From: Liolophura sinensis
Lineage: Eukaryota; Mollusca; Polyplacophora; Chitonida; Chitonidae
Reading direction: 5' to 3'
Assembly (NCBI RefSeq): GCF_032854445.1
Contig: NC_088295.1
Location: 36,548,510 to 36,612,509, forward strand
Length of the DNA stretch: 64,000 bases
The position numbers were made by a program, and so were the translations under genes. Under the pieces are notes generated by a model. That model made no database searches. It saw nothing but the letters and a program-made list of their open reading frames with translations, and had not been told where the DNA came from. Below, in pieces: positions 1 to 12,439 of this stretch. Position 1 is the first letter of the stretch. The number at the start of each line of letters is the position of its first letter.

Positions 1-1001
1 TTGTTTGGGGCGCTTTCAGAATATCGTGAAAAACTCGTCTCCTATAACATTTAGAAATGTTTTGGTTTGAGGAAACTATTGATAATGCATCATAGAGACT
101 AGTCCAAGTGAAACCAATCGACAGATTATTGACTTGAACGCAACGAACCACGCTCTTCGTGGAGATGGTGTGAAATTCACCAATATTCCAAACTTTTTTC
201 CAGGACTGTATGAAGAAATAAATTCTTGCCATGAAGAAATAAATTCTTGCAATAAAGCAATGCTTTATTGATATAGGTAAAGCGGGAAATGGGTGATGTA
301 TCGATTATTAACTAAATTTTGACAAAATGAGATGCTGATGATTGTAAGCTAAGGAAGAATAATATAAAAAGTTGAGCGATTTTGATACATTTTGCAGTAG
401 CAACAATAAAAATTCAGCAGATGTCAAAATATACCTCTATAATTCGTCAGTTCGTCGGTTAATTCGTCAGACATACGAGGTGTGGGTTCAATCTGAGTTT
501 TCCAGGCATTCATCAGTAGACATAAACATGTAGTACAGTGCTGAAATGGCAGACATGGCGGTTTTGCATAAAGTTCTTATATCAGTATCTCATACACCTC
601 GGACTCGCTCTGATTCAGTGTAAACGTGGCCAGCTGCGTGCCAAGAGTCGTTTGAATTTTCACCGCTCATGAAACTGCTCTAGGGCATTGAAACTGCTCT
701 AGGGCATTGAAACTGCTCTCCTCTTTATACATGTTGTAAGTGATTTTGTTCTTGAATGAGGTGATAAGGACGGTACATTTAATTCCACTAATCATATATA
801 TAGTCAATGATAGACGATTGTAACTGATCCCTCTAAGTAAACTCTTTACCCTGAAGGTTAATCCATAGATTTGCATGCATGACCAACCAGTAACAGGAAA
901 TATGCATGACACGATTCACCCCTTACCAATTCTCTCTTAAATATGAAATAGAGTTGGGTGGCAAGCATCTCTCCATACATCTCTAGACCAAGGCTGGTAG
1001 C
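1..1001. other. Non-coding stretch, no gene seen
   Basis: I see no supported gene here. The only structure is two small direct repeats: a roughly 20-bp tandem duplication near 211-250 and the 19-bp array listed separately at 671-717. Open frames are short and A+T-rich. Confidence 0.6.
671..717. repeat. 19-bp micro-tandem repeat, about 2.5 copies
   Basis: The unit GAAACTGCTCTAGGGCATT starts at 671, 690 and 709, with the last copy partial. It looks like a simple slippage product. No function is implied. Confidence 0.85.
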
Positions 1002-1350
1002 TAATTGATTGATTTACTGAATGGTTGATTGATTGTTGTTCAACGGCACATTTATTATTTTTCAATTTTTACAATGTAGGTCGGTTTATAGTTGAATTTG
1101 AAGCAAACCACCCACCTAATGGGCCCTAAGGCGAACTTTCTCATGTGTGACGTCATATTGGTCACACGTAAAGCGGTTTTCAATTAACGTTACACTATGT
1201 AAACGATCGCCGTCGGCGGCGTATAAGTCACCAAGGCCGAACGATCGGTGAGAAAGGAGGAATCAACAAACTTTCCGTCCAAGGCCGGGTTTGAACCCAC
1301 ACCTCCTCTGTCCCGGGGATTGAAAGGCAAACAGGTTAACCACTTTCCCT
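1002..1350 (-). mobile_element. tRNA-derived SINE, second family
   Basis: Read on the minus strand, the head near 1350 has an A-box-like GGAAAGTGGTTAACC and a B-box GGGTTCAAACCC (rc of 1287-1298). The body runs to an A+T-rich tail near 1002-1060, where the plus strand reads TTGATTGATT and TTGTTCAACG. This is the layout of a tRNA-headed SINE. I could not identify target duplications, so the ends are approximate. Confidence 0.55.
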
Positions 1351-3000
1351 AACTATCAGTGAGGCTCAGAATAAAACAATGGGTGGGGTTTAACTGTTAT
1401 GGCTTTTGACATGAGAACAATAACATCCAATATTAATATCAAGAACAAAAAGGAAATAAATGTTTTCAAAACCATTTGAAAACAAGTCAGTTAAAAATCA
1501 GTAAACGCATTAAGTGCATGTGTAGTTTGCACACGGTATCTTTTATATGTTCAAAAATTGCTTTAAATATTTTACCACATCATCGCCAAAAAACGTTATC
1601 AAGATGTGAAATATTTTGTGATGCTTATTGTTCCGATCATGCTGAAATATAAAAAACAACGACCTATGTTGTATTCAACAGGTCCACACAAGAGAGGTCT
1701 ACGTTCATAGTCACATTTTATGACAAGCTTGCGTGGAGGTCTGAGGTCCTATTCTTTTCACCCTGGAGACCCTCAACTCAGGCAGCCAGGCTCAATATTT
1801 GAATAAAGCAACCACATATCCATCCGTGACTCTGGTAAATGTATTATAATGTGACTTGATTCCTGTTTCCTACACGTCCGCAAAAGCCATCTGCATTAGC
1901 GGAATAAATCTGAGAAAGGCATATAAAAACAGCAGGGACTAAATGAATTATGCAAAATCTCAGTTTGAAGTTAAAGTAATTTAATGGAAACACTGAGTTT
2001 TCTTTGCAAATAACCTTAATGATTTAGAAAGCTCCTACAAATATAATTATTATACAGGATAATATGGCTCATGGCTGATGGATTCTGCTGAAAAGTCAAA
2101 TTTATTACAACAATTCGAGCATATTTCATACAGTTATGAAATAAATTCTGCTCAAAGTACATGGGAGCTAGAAGTCTCCTTGTATCGGTCAGCAATTGAT
2201 TGCTGACCGATAACCCATAACAAACAACCCATAACCCATAACAAACTTATTCCCATAACAACCATCCGATTTAAAAGTTAACATTACGCGAAGCTAAAGA
2301 AACTGGTCATTGTACGGAATAACGCAGAGGTGCCAAAAATATATCCCAGATAGGTAACAATCCTTAGTGCAGAAACCTCTAAAAATTAGCTACGTTGACT
2401 TTGACCATTACAGGCACATATTTATGCGGTAAAATCAAATAGTCATTTGCTGCAGCTTCTGTTTTCAGTTGGAAGTTGATTACAGCATGCCGCGTGATAT
2501 AAGCATTGGCATAAAGTAAGCTCACTGAGGTCCCTTGTTCGCATCTCATGGGACTGAGAACTTCAGCACTATGATGTGTGCTATGCTTAGAAAGCTCAAC
2601 ACAAAGTAGGAATGGTACCATTACAACACTACTTTCTAAACACCAAAATACGACAGGTGCTAAAATGAACTCGTTGATTATTTCTGAAGCGTGTACATGT
2701 GTTCACTATGTATCTGCTTTAAAATTTTTATAATTTATGAATGCTTTATAATTCCTGTTCCCCTCTAAACCCATGATATATGAGTGATTCCGTAAAGGCA
2801 ATAACGACTAATGGCGGAAGCTCAATACCTTATTGTCTTTGCCTTCATGAATATTTTAACTTTCTAAAATGTGACAGTCGCTAGCGAGATATAAGACCTT
2901 AGGTAGTGGAATCATGTAACGCTCACGTACATCGAAACAAACCTTTCACAAACCATAAAATTTCGCCCGGAGACTTGAGTGACTAGCTGTCATTTTGCCA
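1351..3000. other. Non-coding stretch, nothing recognised
   Basis: No supported gene or repeat is visible. A short CCATAACA-type repetition occurs around 2210-2265. The longest minus-strand open frame here (about 80 codons near 2379-2621) has no recognisable motif. Confidence 0.55.
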
Positions 3001-3141
3001 CTTGCCGTACGTGGGTAGGGCTGGCATGGTCGTTGGTTCCCTTGGCATTCCCGGGCTCTCCCCGGTTTCCTCTCACCATAATGCCACCACAATATTCTTG
3101 AGTACGATGTAAAACACCAATCAAATAAATAAATAAATAAA
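3001..3141 (+). mobile_element. 5'-truncated SINE copy with target duplication
   Basis: This is the 3' half of the SINE family seen complete at 48619-48884: a CGTACGTGGG block, a CCCGGGCTCTCCCCGG block, TATTCTTGAGTACG, AAACACCAATCAAATAAA and an AAATAAAT tail. An 11-bp target duplication TCATTTTGCCA flanks it at 2990-3000 and 3142-3152. The tRNA head is missing, so it was 5'-truncated at insertion, as expected for LINE-driven retroposition. Confidence 0.85.
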
Positions 3142-3370
3142 TCATTTTGCCATGAGAGTTATCCTGAAGCAACGATAAGTTGGGAGTCTGAACCCAATAA
3201 GCCAATCGTAATGTACACGAACGTTTGATGATTCAGTTTTAACAGTGGTATTAATGTATAAAATCCAGTAGGGGCTCACTACGATCTGCATACGGTGCAG
3301 ATTGATATTGTAAGAAAAATCCTTTTTGCACGGCGAACAAGCATTAATAACCAGCGCGAAAGACTCGCTT

Positions 3371-3450
3371 CATTTATTGATTTATTTGATTGGTGTTTTA
3401 CACCATTGTCCAGCATATTTCACTTATTTCATGGCGGCCACCATCACGAT
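3371..3450 (-). mobile_element. SINE 3'-end fragment, diverged
   Basis: The plus strand reads TTTATTGATTTATTTGATTGGTGTTTTACACC and then a diverged GGCGGCCACCATCA segment. This is the reverse complement of the tail of the main SINE family. It is short and diverged, and it explains the local open frame near 3295-3582, which I do not regard as a gene. Confidence 0.65.
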
Positions 3451-4080
3451 GGACTCAAGAAAATCAAAGTGCCATCACACAGAAAAAAGGTAAAACCGGA
3501 ATTTAGGATAATTGCACCTTTGCCGATTACAGATAAACTGTTTTGTATATCAAGTTTGATGAAGTATTTCCCACACTCCTAAGACAAAAGGCTTCTACTG
3601 AATAAAATCACAATAGACCACAGGATGTCGAAACATCGACAGCTTGTTGTAACATCGTCTGAAATGCCATTTTTCAGCTAAGTCAGATAAACTCTATCGT
3701 TGTACAATGACCTAATAAAATATTAAAAATTGTGCATAACTTAAGAAAAACTGTATGAAAATTTTACCCTAAAACGGCCCAGGGGTAATGTTTTTGCGCT
3801 CGATGTCTGTCCGCTCTTCCATCCACAGCTTTTTAGACACTTTATCTCTTGAGCACTGAGAGCGAGGATTACCAAACTTATACCACATGTACACAAGGCC
3901 TTCAAAGTCATTAGGGTCGTTTAAGTAATTTTTGTGACAGGTTGTAAAGACGATATATCCTGAAAGTCTACAGAATTTTCATGAAGAACAAACGTGCTGT
4001 TGTCTTTAGAGGCCTTGACCTACTATTTCAAAGCCATTCGGCCTGCGTCTCCATCATCTTGGAAACATTTTGTCTTTTGA

Positions 4081-4498
4081 GTGAGTGAGTGAGTGATTGA
4101 GGTTTAACGTCGTACTTAACAATTTTTCAGTCATATGACGACGAAGGAGTCCTTAGGGTGCATGTACGTGTAATGTGCCTCCGAAGGCAAGTAAGCCGAC
4201 CAGCCCGAGCCATTATACTGATACGGGTCAACCAGTCGTTGCACTATCCCCATCAGAATAGTGCAACGACTGGTTGACCCGTATCAGTATAATGACTCCG
4301 GTGGGGCGACTTACTTGCCTTCGGTAAGTCGTCTCAGTGAAGCAGCACTAGATAAAATAGCGGTGGAATCCGTCCTGCAACATGGAGGCACATTACATAC
4401 AACCTAAGGTTTCCTACGTCGTCAAACGACTGAAGAATTGTTGAGTACTCCAAAGTAATTGTTGAGTAAACTCCAAGAATTCACTCACACTCACTCGC
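4081..4498. mobile_element. Fold-back copy of a GTGAGTGAGT-tailed repeat
   Basis: The left half begins with GTGAGTGAGTGAGTGATT and a TTTAACGTCGTACTTAACAA block. The right half is its reverse complement, ending AATTCACTCACACTCACTCG at 4498. The centre is a perfect 37-bp inverted repeat (4211-4247 and 4258-4294) around a 10-nt spacer; the outer arms are imperfect. A related single-arm copy lies at 53591-53870. This is either a fold-back insertion or two elements joined head to head. Confidence 0.8.
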
Positions 4499-4509
4499 TA
4501 TCCCCTTCA

Positions 4510-4610
4510 TGCTCAACGCCAAGCGAGGAAGTTACATCTTGGACCCAGGATTGACCCTGGATCTAACGCTCCGAAAGCGGACGCTGTACCAACTGTGTTA
4601 TTGGGGCCGG
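4510..4610 (-). repeat. tRNA-like head segment adjoining the fold-back element
   Basis: On the minus strand this reads an A-box-like AGTTGGTACAGCG, then TCCGCTTTCGGAGCG and a B-box-like GGGTCAATCC. It may be the tRNA-related head of the same element whose tail carries the GTGAGTGAGT repeats. It is not a functional tRNA, because I see no cloverleaf arms pairing across it. Confidence 0.4.
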
Positions 4611-7427
4611 TTTTTTGTTTTTGGACACTTGTAGCTATGCTTATCAGACTGGTGTGTGCACTTAAACATGTTGACTTACTCATTGAACCCTATATAGTTT
4701 CGGTTGCATTGGCCTAGTTTTTCAAGGCCAATGGGGTCATTTAAAGTTTTATTTTGTTACCGACTTGTTAACTCTTGAAGTTTTGGAGCAGTTTTAATCA
4801 AACCTGTAGCACATATGTACCTAGTGATATAGAAGAACCGCATTGTTTTTATTAACTTTAACCTATGTTTTCCTTAGAGTCAAGGCTGATCTAATTATAA
4901 GAAATCCGTTTGAACGCTTATTCGTAATTTTCCAGTCGTAAACTAATCGTGCTTTTTAAAAGACAATATCTGATACATATATGCGCTAAGGCTTCCGTGG
5001 GTGCAAGAAGTAAAATATCCAAGGGGCTATCTTGTATAGCACCAGAAATTGCGTCAAATAGGGGACAAATCAAATGCTCATTTTTTACACTAGTTTTATA
5101 CCTTATTACCATGTCTCATAAGCGAACCTGGACAAAGGGACTATGGTTAGTGAAGGGGCTTATCTACAACGCAGCTTTATCTATAAGACCTTGCTTTGAC
5201 GATCCTTGTCATCCAGACGTGACAAGGGGATCATAGTAGCTGACTAGTAGGGGATTAGTGTCAAATTACGCCAACACTCAGCAAACGTTGAAAGTCAACA
5301 GCTCATCATGTACACAGCCAAGGTCACAGGAAGCATTTTTGTGTAGAATTCTATGCTTAGAATTGCACTCGGGATTGTACAAGGTTACATATTTGTCGAC
5401 TGTGTATCCTCATAAGTACGTCCATTACGTAGAATTGCGCTATCATACAAGAATTCAAATGTGCATGCTGTATTTTGATCTTCATCAAGTTCCTCCAAAC
5501 TGACCGGGATTTATCCCATAAATGTGGACGCATGGCATGAGATAAAAGGAATGGGATAAATATCGTATTCTCACCTTTTGTCAACGATGAGAAAACTAGT
5601 TGATTGGCTCGCAGAAGTGCATTCATAAAAATCAGTCAACGTCTTTTTTTCATGTACCTATACGACATAGCTGTCAGGGTTATAGATGAAGGAAATAGAA
5701 GTGTGCAAAAAAAAAACCATCGCTCCGTATGAGGTGCATTACAGACCCTATACTTTAGAGCCGCACAAGAGGAAGTGCAAACTGAATTCGTGTATATGAT
5801 TATAGGCATTGACAAAAGCTTTGTCAAGTAATCATGTACCTCGCAAGGTGACATGGAATCCTGTAGGCTATACTTCCCTTTAGCATTTTCAGCATACACG
5901 TATTCCATCTGCAAAGATTTCTGCTTTCAGAACCCATTTGTTTTGCAACAAATGATAATAATATAGTATCATCCTTGTTTCCAAAATACTGTGAGCGTTA
6001 TCCCATAATCATTCATTCAATCATTGAGAACTTATACATAACCAGGCGAGTGGGCTGCACCGAAATTACCTACATACGTTGACAGAAATATGAAGGGCCA
6101 AAATGTGTCTAGGAGTGATTTATCTTAAGTCCCCCCACCCCCAAGAAAAACAAGAACGTTTTGGCAACATTTGTTGCGCGTGACACGCGTAGGCTAGATT
6201 ATTACAAGCTGTTAACTAGACACGCCAACCTCATAGTAATGAATAATTTTTTCCATTGAAAGTTTGCGTGTCACCGCGATTACATTATCAGTAAACGGCT
6301 TCGTCAGGTCATTACATTTTGTTTTTTTTCATTCGAATTTTTTTCTTTCTGTATTGGTATTATCGTCTGACAAAAACTGTGCATATTATAAAACACACGC
6401 AGTTTATAAGCGTCTATGATGGTCTGAAGGGAAGACGTTGTTACCAAAGGTAATGCTATACCAACAGGTGTTGTGAGCGCTTAGTTTTCTTTAAGGAATT
6501 AAAAATGTTAGTTTCGGCAGTGCATCTGCAGTCTTGGGGGTGGGGGGTGGGGGGTGGGGGGGGGGGGGGCAGACACACTATTCTAAACCTAGAGTACAGC
6601 AGCTCTGTATAAAACCTGGTAGTTTATCTTGACTAGACAACCCAGGCCATCACAGCATTTAGAGATTCCCATCCGGTAAGGTTCGATTAAGACCTGTCCC
6701 TCCGGTCAGCTTTGATGGGTTTATACGGACATAAAACTAAATCCATGGACTACATGGTTTAGTGGACCGTAGGAGCAGAAGCCTAAATACCATCAGTTAG
6801 ACAGATTTCACTGTCATTCAGAGATCGACATGTGGGCAAAGTAGTGCATACGCAATACTTTCTTCTCTTAAAGCTATGATTCTTGCATGACCTTCTTGAA
6901 GCTCACCATGAAAGCTACAGTAGGGGCATACTCAATGTCAAATTATTGACAATTAGAAAATACCTGAGAAGGAAACTCCTCATAAAACAATAAGGTAGTT
7001 TTACTGCGTAATCGTTTTTCTGCAGTGTTTGAATCTTCCCAGTTCCCTGCCACAAGACTTCAGTTACCGTTCTGATCCTTCTGTCTATAGTTCTCTCCAC
7101 AGATATCTTCGTTGGCCGCTACTGTTGCTTCAACAAGAAGTTCACTTTCTGTCATGCTGCCTCTATCGACTACCTCTGATGCGCCTTTCACATGTTTAGT
7201 AACTGTTTTGCACGATGTCTCTACTGGCCATACATAAGTCTGTGTCTAAGATTAACTGTTTATAACAAGTAATTATCCGCCAATCAAAAAGTTTTGCGAT
7301 GTCTTTAAAGTTTCGAGCAGACACCTTCCTTCATCCATCAGGCAAACCGAGGTGTGGGACTGCGCCATATGAACAACGCCATAATGTTGTTATCTCACTT
7401 CCCAGAAGGCTCCCAGAAGGCTTCCAG
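4611..7427. other. Non-coding stretch, one long G tract
   Basis: No gene is supported. Overlapping open frames of 80-95 codons on both strands between 4918 and 5914 lack recognisable domains and conserved neighbours. The one distinctive feature is a G-rich run at about 6534-6569, listed separately. Confidence 0.5.
6534..6569 (+). other. Poly-G tract, potential G-quadruplex
   Basis: Runs of four or more G separated by single T residues (GGGGGTGGGGGGTGGGGGG and onward) end in about 14 consecutive G. The pattern satisfies the usual four-run G-quadruplex rule. Exact G counts in an assembly at such sites are unreliable. Confidence 0.7.
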
Positions 7428-7620
7428 AAATGCGGTTTCTGTGAGTTAAAATCCAGCCCATACTGACTTCCAATCCGGCCGTACGTGAGAAGGTCTGCCA
7501 GCAACCTACGGATGGTCGTGGGCTTCCCGGGCTTTGTACGTTTTCCTCTCACCATTATGCTGACCGCCGTCATATAAGTGGAATATTCTTGAATACGGCG
7601 TAAAACACCAATCAGATAAA
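7428..7620 (+). mobile_element. SINE copy, 5'-truncated
   Basis: It matches the main SINE from the AATGCGGT block just before the B-box, through CGGCCGTACGTGAG, the ATGGTCGTGGG block and TAAGTGGAATATTCTTGA, to GTAAAACACCAATCAGATAAA. The tRNA A-box is missing. Several substitutions relative to the copy at 48619 mark it as older. Confidence 0.8.
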
Positions 7621-10600
7621 TTGATGTGTTGACCGGGTGTTGAAAATAAACCAAACCTGATCTGTCAGAAGCAAAACCTCAGGAGTGGTGGTTTTCATCT
7701 CGTCCCACACTCCACTTGACTGTCGCATATGATATGTATACAGCAGTTTTGGACAAGTGAAGACACAACATGATATAGATTATTTGCGGAAATACTGAAT
7801 AGCCGTGTTACACCAGTGTAATGTTATTAATGGAGGAATGGTGACCACATTTTTAAACAAGCCAGTATAGGGGAAGTGACAATCAGCTTGGCAATGTGAC
7901 TCTCTCACGGCCCCTGTGACAATCTTAGTCTCATCTTGTGATCATTTCACCAACACGATGTCAAATCCATCGCTGAAGATCTATGTTTATCATCACATCA
8001 GTCGACCAAAAAGCCGACGGTGTTATCTCCAGGTTAAGATTCATTTAATCGGTCCAACTCATGTGTTTTTTTTAACTGTGAACATAAAATCTGGTGAACA
8101 AGAAATCGCTCATATCAATGGCACAATTAGAAAAAAAAATGCATTTGTGCGGTTTTCTTTTCTGAATGAGCATAGACTTAAAGGGAAATTTCTTCGTTTG
8201 TAACGAGCTTGAAAAAATGCTTGTACTTGGTAAAACGCAGGTTTTATCTTGCTGAACATTGAAGAATTTCTCACTCTAGTAACACAACAGAAAAGCATCT
8301 TTCAACACTGGTCATGATCCCACAGGCCAGCTTAGTGTTCCGCTCGATTGCTTGTCACTGTCTTATTAGCAACACATGCTAAGGCACACTGGTCACTCCT
8401 TGACCGTTGACTTTCAATTAAGACGCCGATGACCGTTGATTAATCCCCTCCATACTCCCAGATTAGTTTCAGCGCTCTCAGGAATCTATCGCTTGTATTG
8501 TTTTGTCATAAATTCGGCTTAATCCAGCGTGTGTAGTCCGCTCCTTTAAACCCACGGCACTGACCAGCCATGGGTAAGACCAGTGGTCATTGCCTGACAT
8601 AAATAAGGCCCTCCCCCGTAAACAACTCAGGGCAGCTGCTGCTGGATGAAATATCATATGCATTTCCCTTATTAACTTACTTGATTAAGTTGTTTGTTTT
8701 AAAGGGAAAGAAAATTGCCATTTCAGTTAAACTGAAGATGAATAAATAAATGATTATGGCTTTACACAACTATGTAGGCCCGTCGTGCAGAGAACATGTT
8801 TAAACCGGGACACGATAAATTGTTGCGATAATGAGAACACCAATCATACACCAAACAAATAAATAAATATTTAACTTATCAAAAATGTAGCTTGAAATGT
8901 AGCTTTCAGTTTTATATTTTCGGTGTGCGTAACATGTTAATGATAGATAGAGGACAACAAGTGCTCTCATGCACGATTCATGTCTGATTTCGCTATAGTT
9001 GCCAAATGTTGCGTAATACCAATACCTATCCATTCTAATCCAAGATAACACTTATTTAATGCAAGACGGCCTATATCTTTACTCACACAACAGTATGTTT
9101 CCAAAGAAAAAAGAAAGAAGCTCAAAGATTCGAACTCTTCCCCGAGGTGCAACATGTTCTAAGCACCGATTGCTTTAGTCCTCTGTACTATAGAGGATGC
9201 ATGAGAGGATATGACAGAAATAAGAATTTTGAACTTGCTAAAATATGACAAAACCGATCATATTATAACGTTTATGTTTTACATGTTGTAAGTGTACTCC
9301 AGCGACAGGCCTTATGCAAGATCAAACAAAGCAACACGAAGACGCTTGGATAAGTTCAACACATATATTTGAATAAAAACAGACAAATAATACAACTGAC
9401 AATAATATACAAACAATACAAACAAACAGCTTCGAATGGAATATTTTGGCTTCCAAAAGCGAGTCAGTAAACGTAAATATAGAATCCACGGAGATGACAG
9501 TCCGATAAGAGACAAAGCTGTAGTGGGCACGGCACGCTGATGATGTTTATCAACAACTGCCTGTAAAGATGTAACTTCTCAGGGCAGACGGGTTGACAGT
9601 AGGGTTCGTGATGCCGAGAAGGCGATGTATGTTTCACTCCTCAGAAATATACACAAAGTCACCTTCAGGGTAAACTGGGATCAAATGTGCGTAATCGCAC
9701 AAAGAGGTAATGAGCTATGCACGCTCCAAATTAACGTCGCAAAATATTAGTAAATGGCGAAACACAAGCTCACAAAGTACTACGTACACAAAATGGAGTA
9801 GAAATGACGAATGTCGAATGGCGTGAAAGCCGATATCTCCTAACCCGATAAAAGCCTTCACAGTGGATGACAGTACAAATGACTGCTCTCAAGTGGACTT
9901 AAGTGGAGTTAATGTCTGTAAGCTTCATATTTATAGGCTAACATAAACAAAATTTTGGATGGTTTGATCGTAAACATGTTTACAACACCGACACATTTTT
10001 CCAGAATCTATACTCTATGTACAATGATGCTAAACACGGAAGCCTAGAGAACGGTCGACTGAATAACAGTGCAGGTTATAACATACATAAAGGGGAAAAT
10101 GTAGGTCAGACACTGACTCAAGAACAAATAAAAAAAATATAATGCAATATTTAAAAACGGTGTTCGCAACAATATGAAGACAAACGTTAACCAAAACCAA
10201 ACTTTGATAGCACGTATGAATACATATACATGATAGTTTCGATAAAAATATTTTTCTGGTTAACGTCGATCTTCATACTGTAAATTAAAAACACAGTGCC
10301 TCGTTTGAACGAAAAATTGGGATTTTGGTCGGGAGTACAGTTTTGACGGGTTATTACTAGGCAAACATCTATTTTATGGCCACATAATTTTACTTCGATC
10401 AAGTTTTATACTCGTGATTCGGAAATTTACAAATTTACAGAACTGTGCTGGGATTTTGAAATTTGTACTCTCTTGTCGTACCTCTCTGAGGCTGATTCTC
10501 CGCCAAAGGGCCATTTCCACCGAGTAGGATAATTGCAGCGATTCCTCATCGGTTCCAGTTCCGGCACCCGCAGTGGATCACTTGTAATGTAAACGAGGGC

Positions 10601-11149
10601 AACCGGGAATCGCACTGCAAATAGGCGCAGGGTTTTCGCATCCAGTCACTCCCTCGACAGATTTCACTACGGTTCCCGTTGCGTCTTTTGATTTGATTGG
10701 TTGGAAGAAATTGTCGTGTATTGAGTCTGGGTACATACATATTATTTATTTAGTGTATCTAAAAACATGACAAAGTGAAAGATGGACGTAAAAGAGAGAA
10801 TAATTTTGGAAGCTGAAAAATCCAATGCTCTTTGATAAGGCGAATAAGAATTACAAAAGAATCTTCCATTATTGAAGTAGCTAGCAGAAATTTGCTTTTC
10901 CCGCTGTGATCTCCGGTCAGAACCGAATGTACCGGGAACACTTCACCATGTGCTAAACGCAGGGGTTTCGGTGGAAGCGGCCCTTTACCAGACCAGGCTC
11001 TTTGATACTAGTTCAGGATTTTACTTTTCTTTAACGTTCCTTATGTATTCAATCGGGGAAACATAAAAAAAAGAATGAAACAAAAATGGAAACCATTACT
11101 GAAAATCGTGTGCAATATATTCCTGGAAAACACTGTTGATTTAAGAGCG

Positions 11150-11152
<3 letters not shown>
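7621..11152. other. Non-coding stretch, nothing recognised
   Basis: I found no domain-bearing frame on either strand over about 3.5 kb. A 95-codon plus-strand frame at 7916-8203 and a hydrophobic minus-strand frame at 9312-9530 (which begins with GTG, not ATG) are unrecognised and unsupported by splice signals or repetition elsewhere in the window. Confidence 0.5.

Positions 11153-11242
<90 letters not shown>
11153..11242. repeat. (AT)n microsatellite, about 45 units
   Basis: An almost uninterrupted AT dinucleotide run of about 90 bp. It creates artificial open frames on both strands by encoding alternating Tyr and Ile. Its length is probably polymorphic. Confidence 0.95.
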
Positions 11243-11243
<1 letters not shown>

Positions 11244-11324
11244 AGGTTATCGTTAAAGAGTTTCACATCAGAAGACCACACATTGTAAGTCATATATAAA
11301 AAGTACTGTGCAAAACCGTTCCGT

Positions 11325-11716
11325 GTGGAGGCGGACTTTCTTGCTTCTACAACAGTATTCATCTTTTTCCCGGGGCCTTCTTTCATAAGCCAATCACACG
11401 TCTTACGTAATTTGCTGTTGGTTTGTTTTTAAATACCGATGAAACGATATTTGCCTTTTTTCTCACACTGAATACAAAGCGACGTAAAAGCGTTTGATTT
11501 GTCTCAAGGGAGTTTTGTAACAGTAAGAAATGCAAACAAAAAATCGATATTCCTTCCGTTTGCCATTATCAGGATTGACCAGGAAGTTAAAAACAGATGT
11601 GGTGTACAGAAAGTTCCACGCAGGACGTCATAGTAACGGCTTTTCGGGACTTACTTATAATATCGTCGATCATTGTATAAATTGCTTCTGCCTAGTTTCC
11701 TTCACCATATTGTTGT
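11325..11716. repeat. Triplicated block, copy 1, part a
   Basis: It shares long similarity with 15215-15700 and 22020-22345: a TTTCTCACACTGAATACAAA stretch, a GCGACGTAAA motif, TCTCAAGGGAGTTTT and an AAAAATCGATATTCCTTCC segment recur in the same order and orientation. Open frames in the three copies differ in length and frame, so I see no conserved protein. This is an old local duplication rather than an identified transposon. Confidence 0.75.
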
Positions 11717-11760
11717 AAAATATTCTTGAGCACCGCGTAAAACACTGATCAAATAAATGA
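11717..11760 (+). mobile_element. Short SINE tail fragment
   Basis: AATATTCTTGAGCACCGCG followed by TAAAACACTGATCAAATAAA matches the 3' end of the main SINE family. Only the last 45 bp or so are present. Confidence 0.6.
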
Positions 11761-12439
11761 AGAAATAAGGAAACTACTCTGTTGTTTTCTTGCCAAGACA
11801 GATATTTGACTCTCGCATACTGGATTTCTTCTTCCAAAGTTTTGTCGTTAGTTCATAAAGCCAAATTAATGTAATCCTGTTAACGAAATTAAATTTTGAT
11901 TCTGATGTAACATTTACCCGTTTCCCGATGCTGGTAAAGTTTATACTTTGTTTGTGTTTGAATACGTATTGATTATTTGTGCTTGTATAATAGCCACAGT
12001 GGCAGTATTACCTTATCAGAAGACAAATCACACTGTGTTTTTCTTCACTCTGTCCGTTAAAGTTTATGCCTGCCTTCAGATAAACACAGCCTCACTGAGC
12101 TGTCAACAGGCCGCTTTTGAAAAAAATCCTACTCTTGTCACACATTTACACTTACAGCCAAATAGAGGCATGGGAATTGCCTTTGCTCATGAGGTGTGTC
12201 AGGAATATTAACACTGACCTCAGCATACAGCCATCATTTTATATTCACAGATACCACTGGCATATAACTAACATCATACATTTACCACTGAGGTGAAGCT
12301 ATTTGTTAGCTGTTTTGCAAAACCTAACACTTATATCTGAATCAGCCTGAGAAATGTCTGTGCTTGAACTAATGAACTTCTGAATCATTATGTTGATGTT
12401 GGAATTATTATGTGTTCAGAAAATTAAAAGGCAACAGAC

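Noticed and set aside
9312-9530. Hydrophobic 72-codon minus-strand frame
   Set aside because: It starts with GTG rather than ATG and has no supporting signals. Hydrophobicity is expected from T-rich sequence.
11075-11386. Tyr-Ile repeat proteins on both strands
   Set aside because: Artefact of the (AT)n microsatellite.
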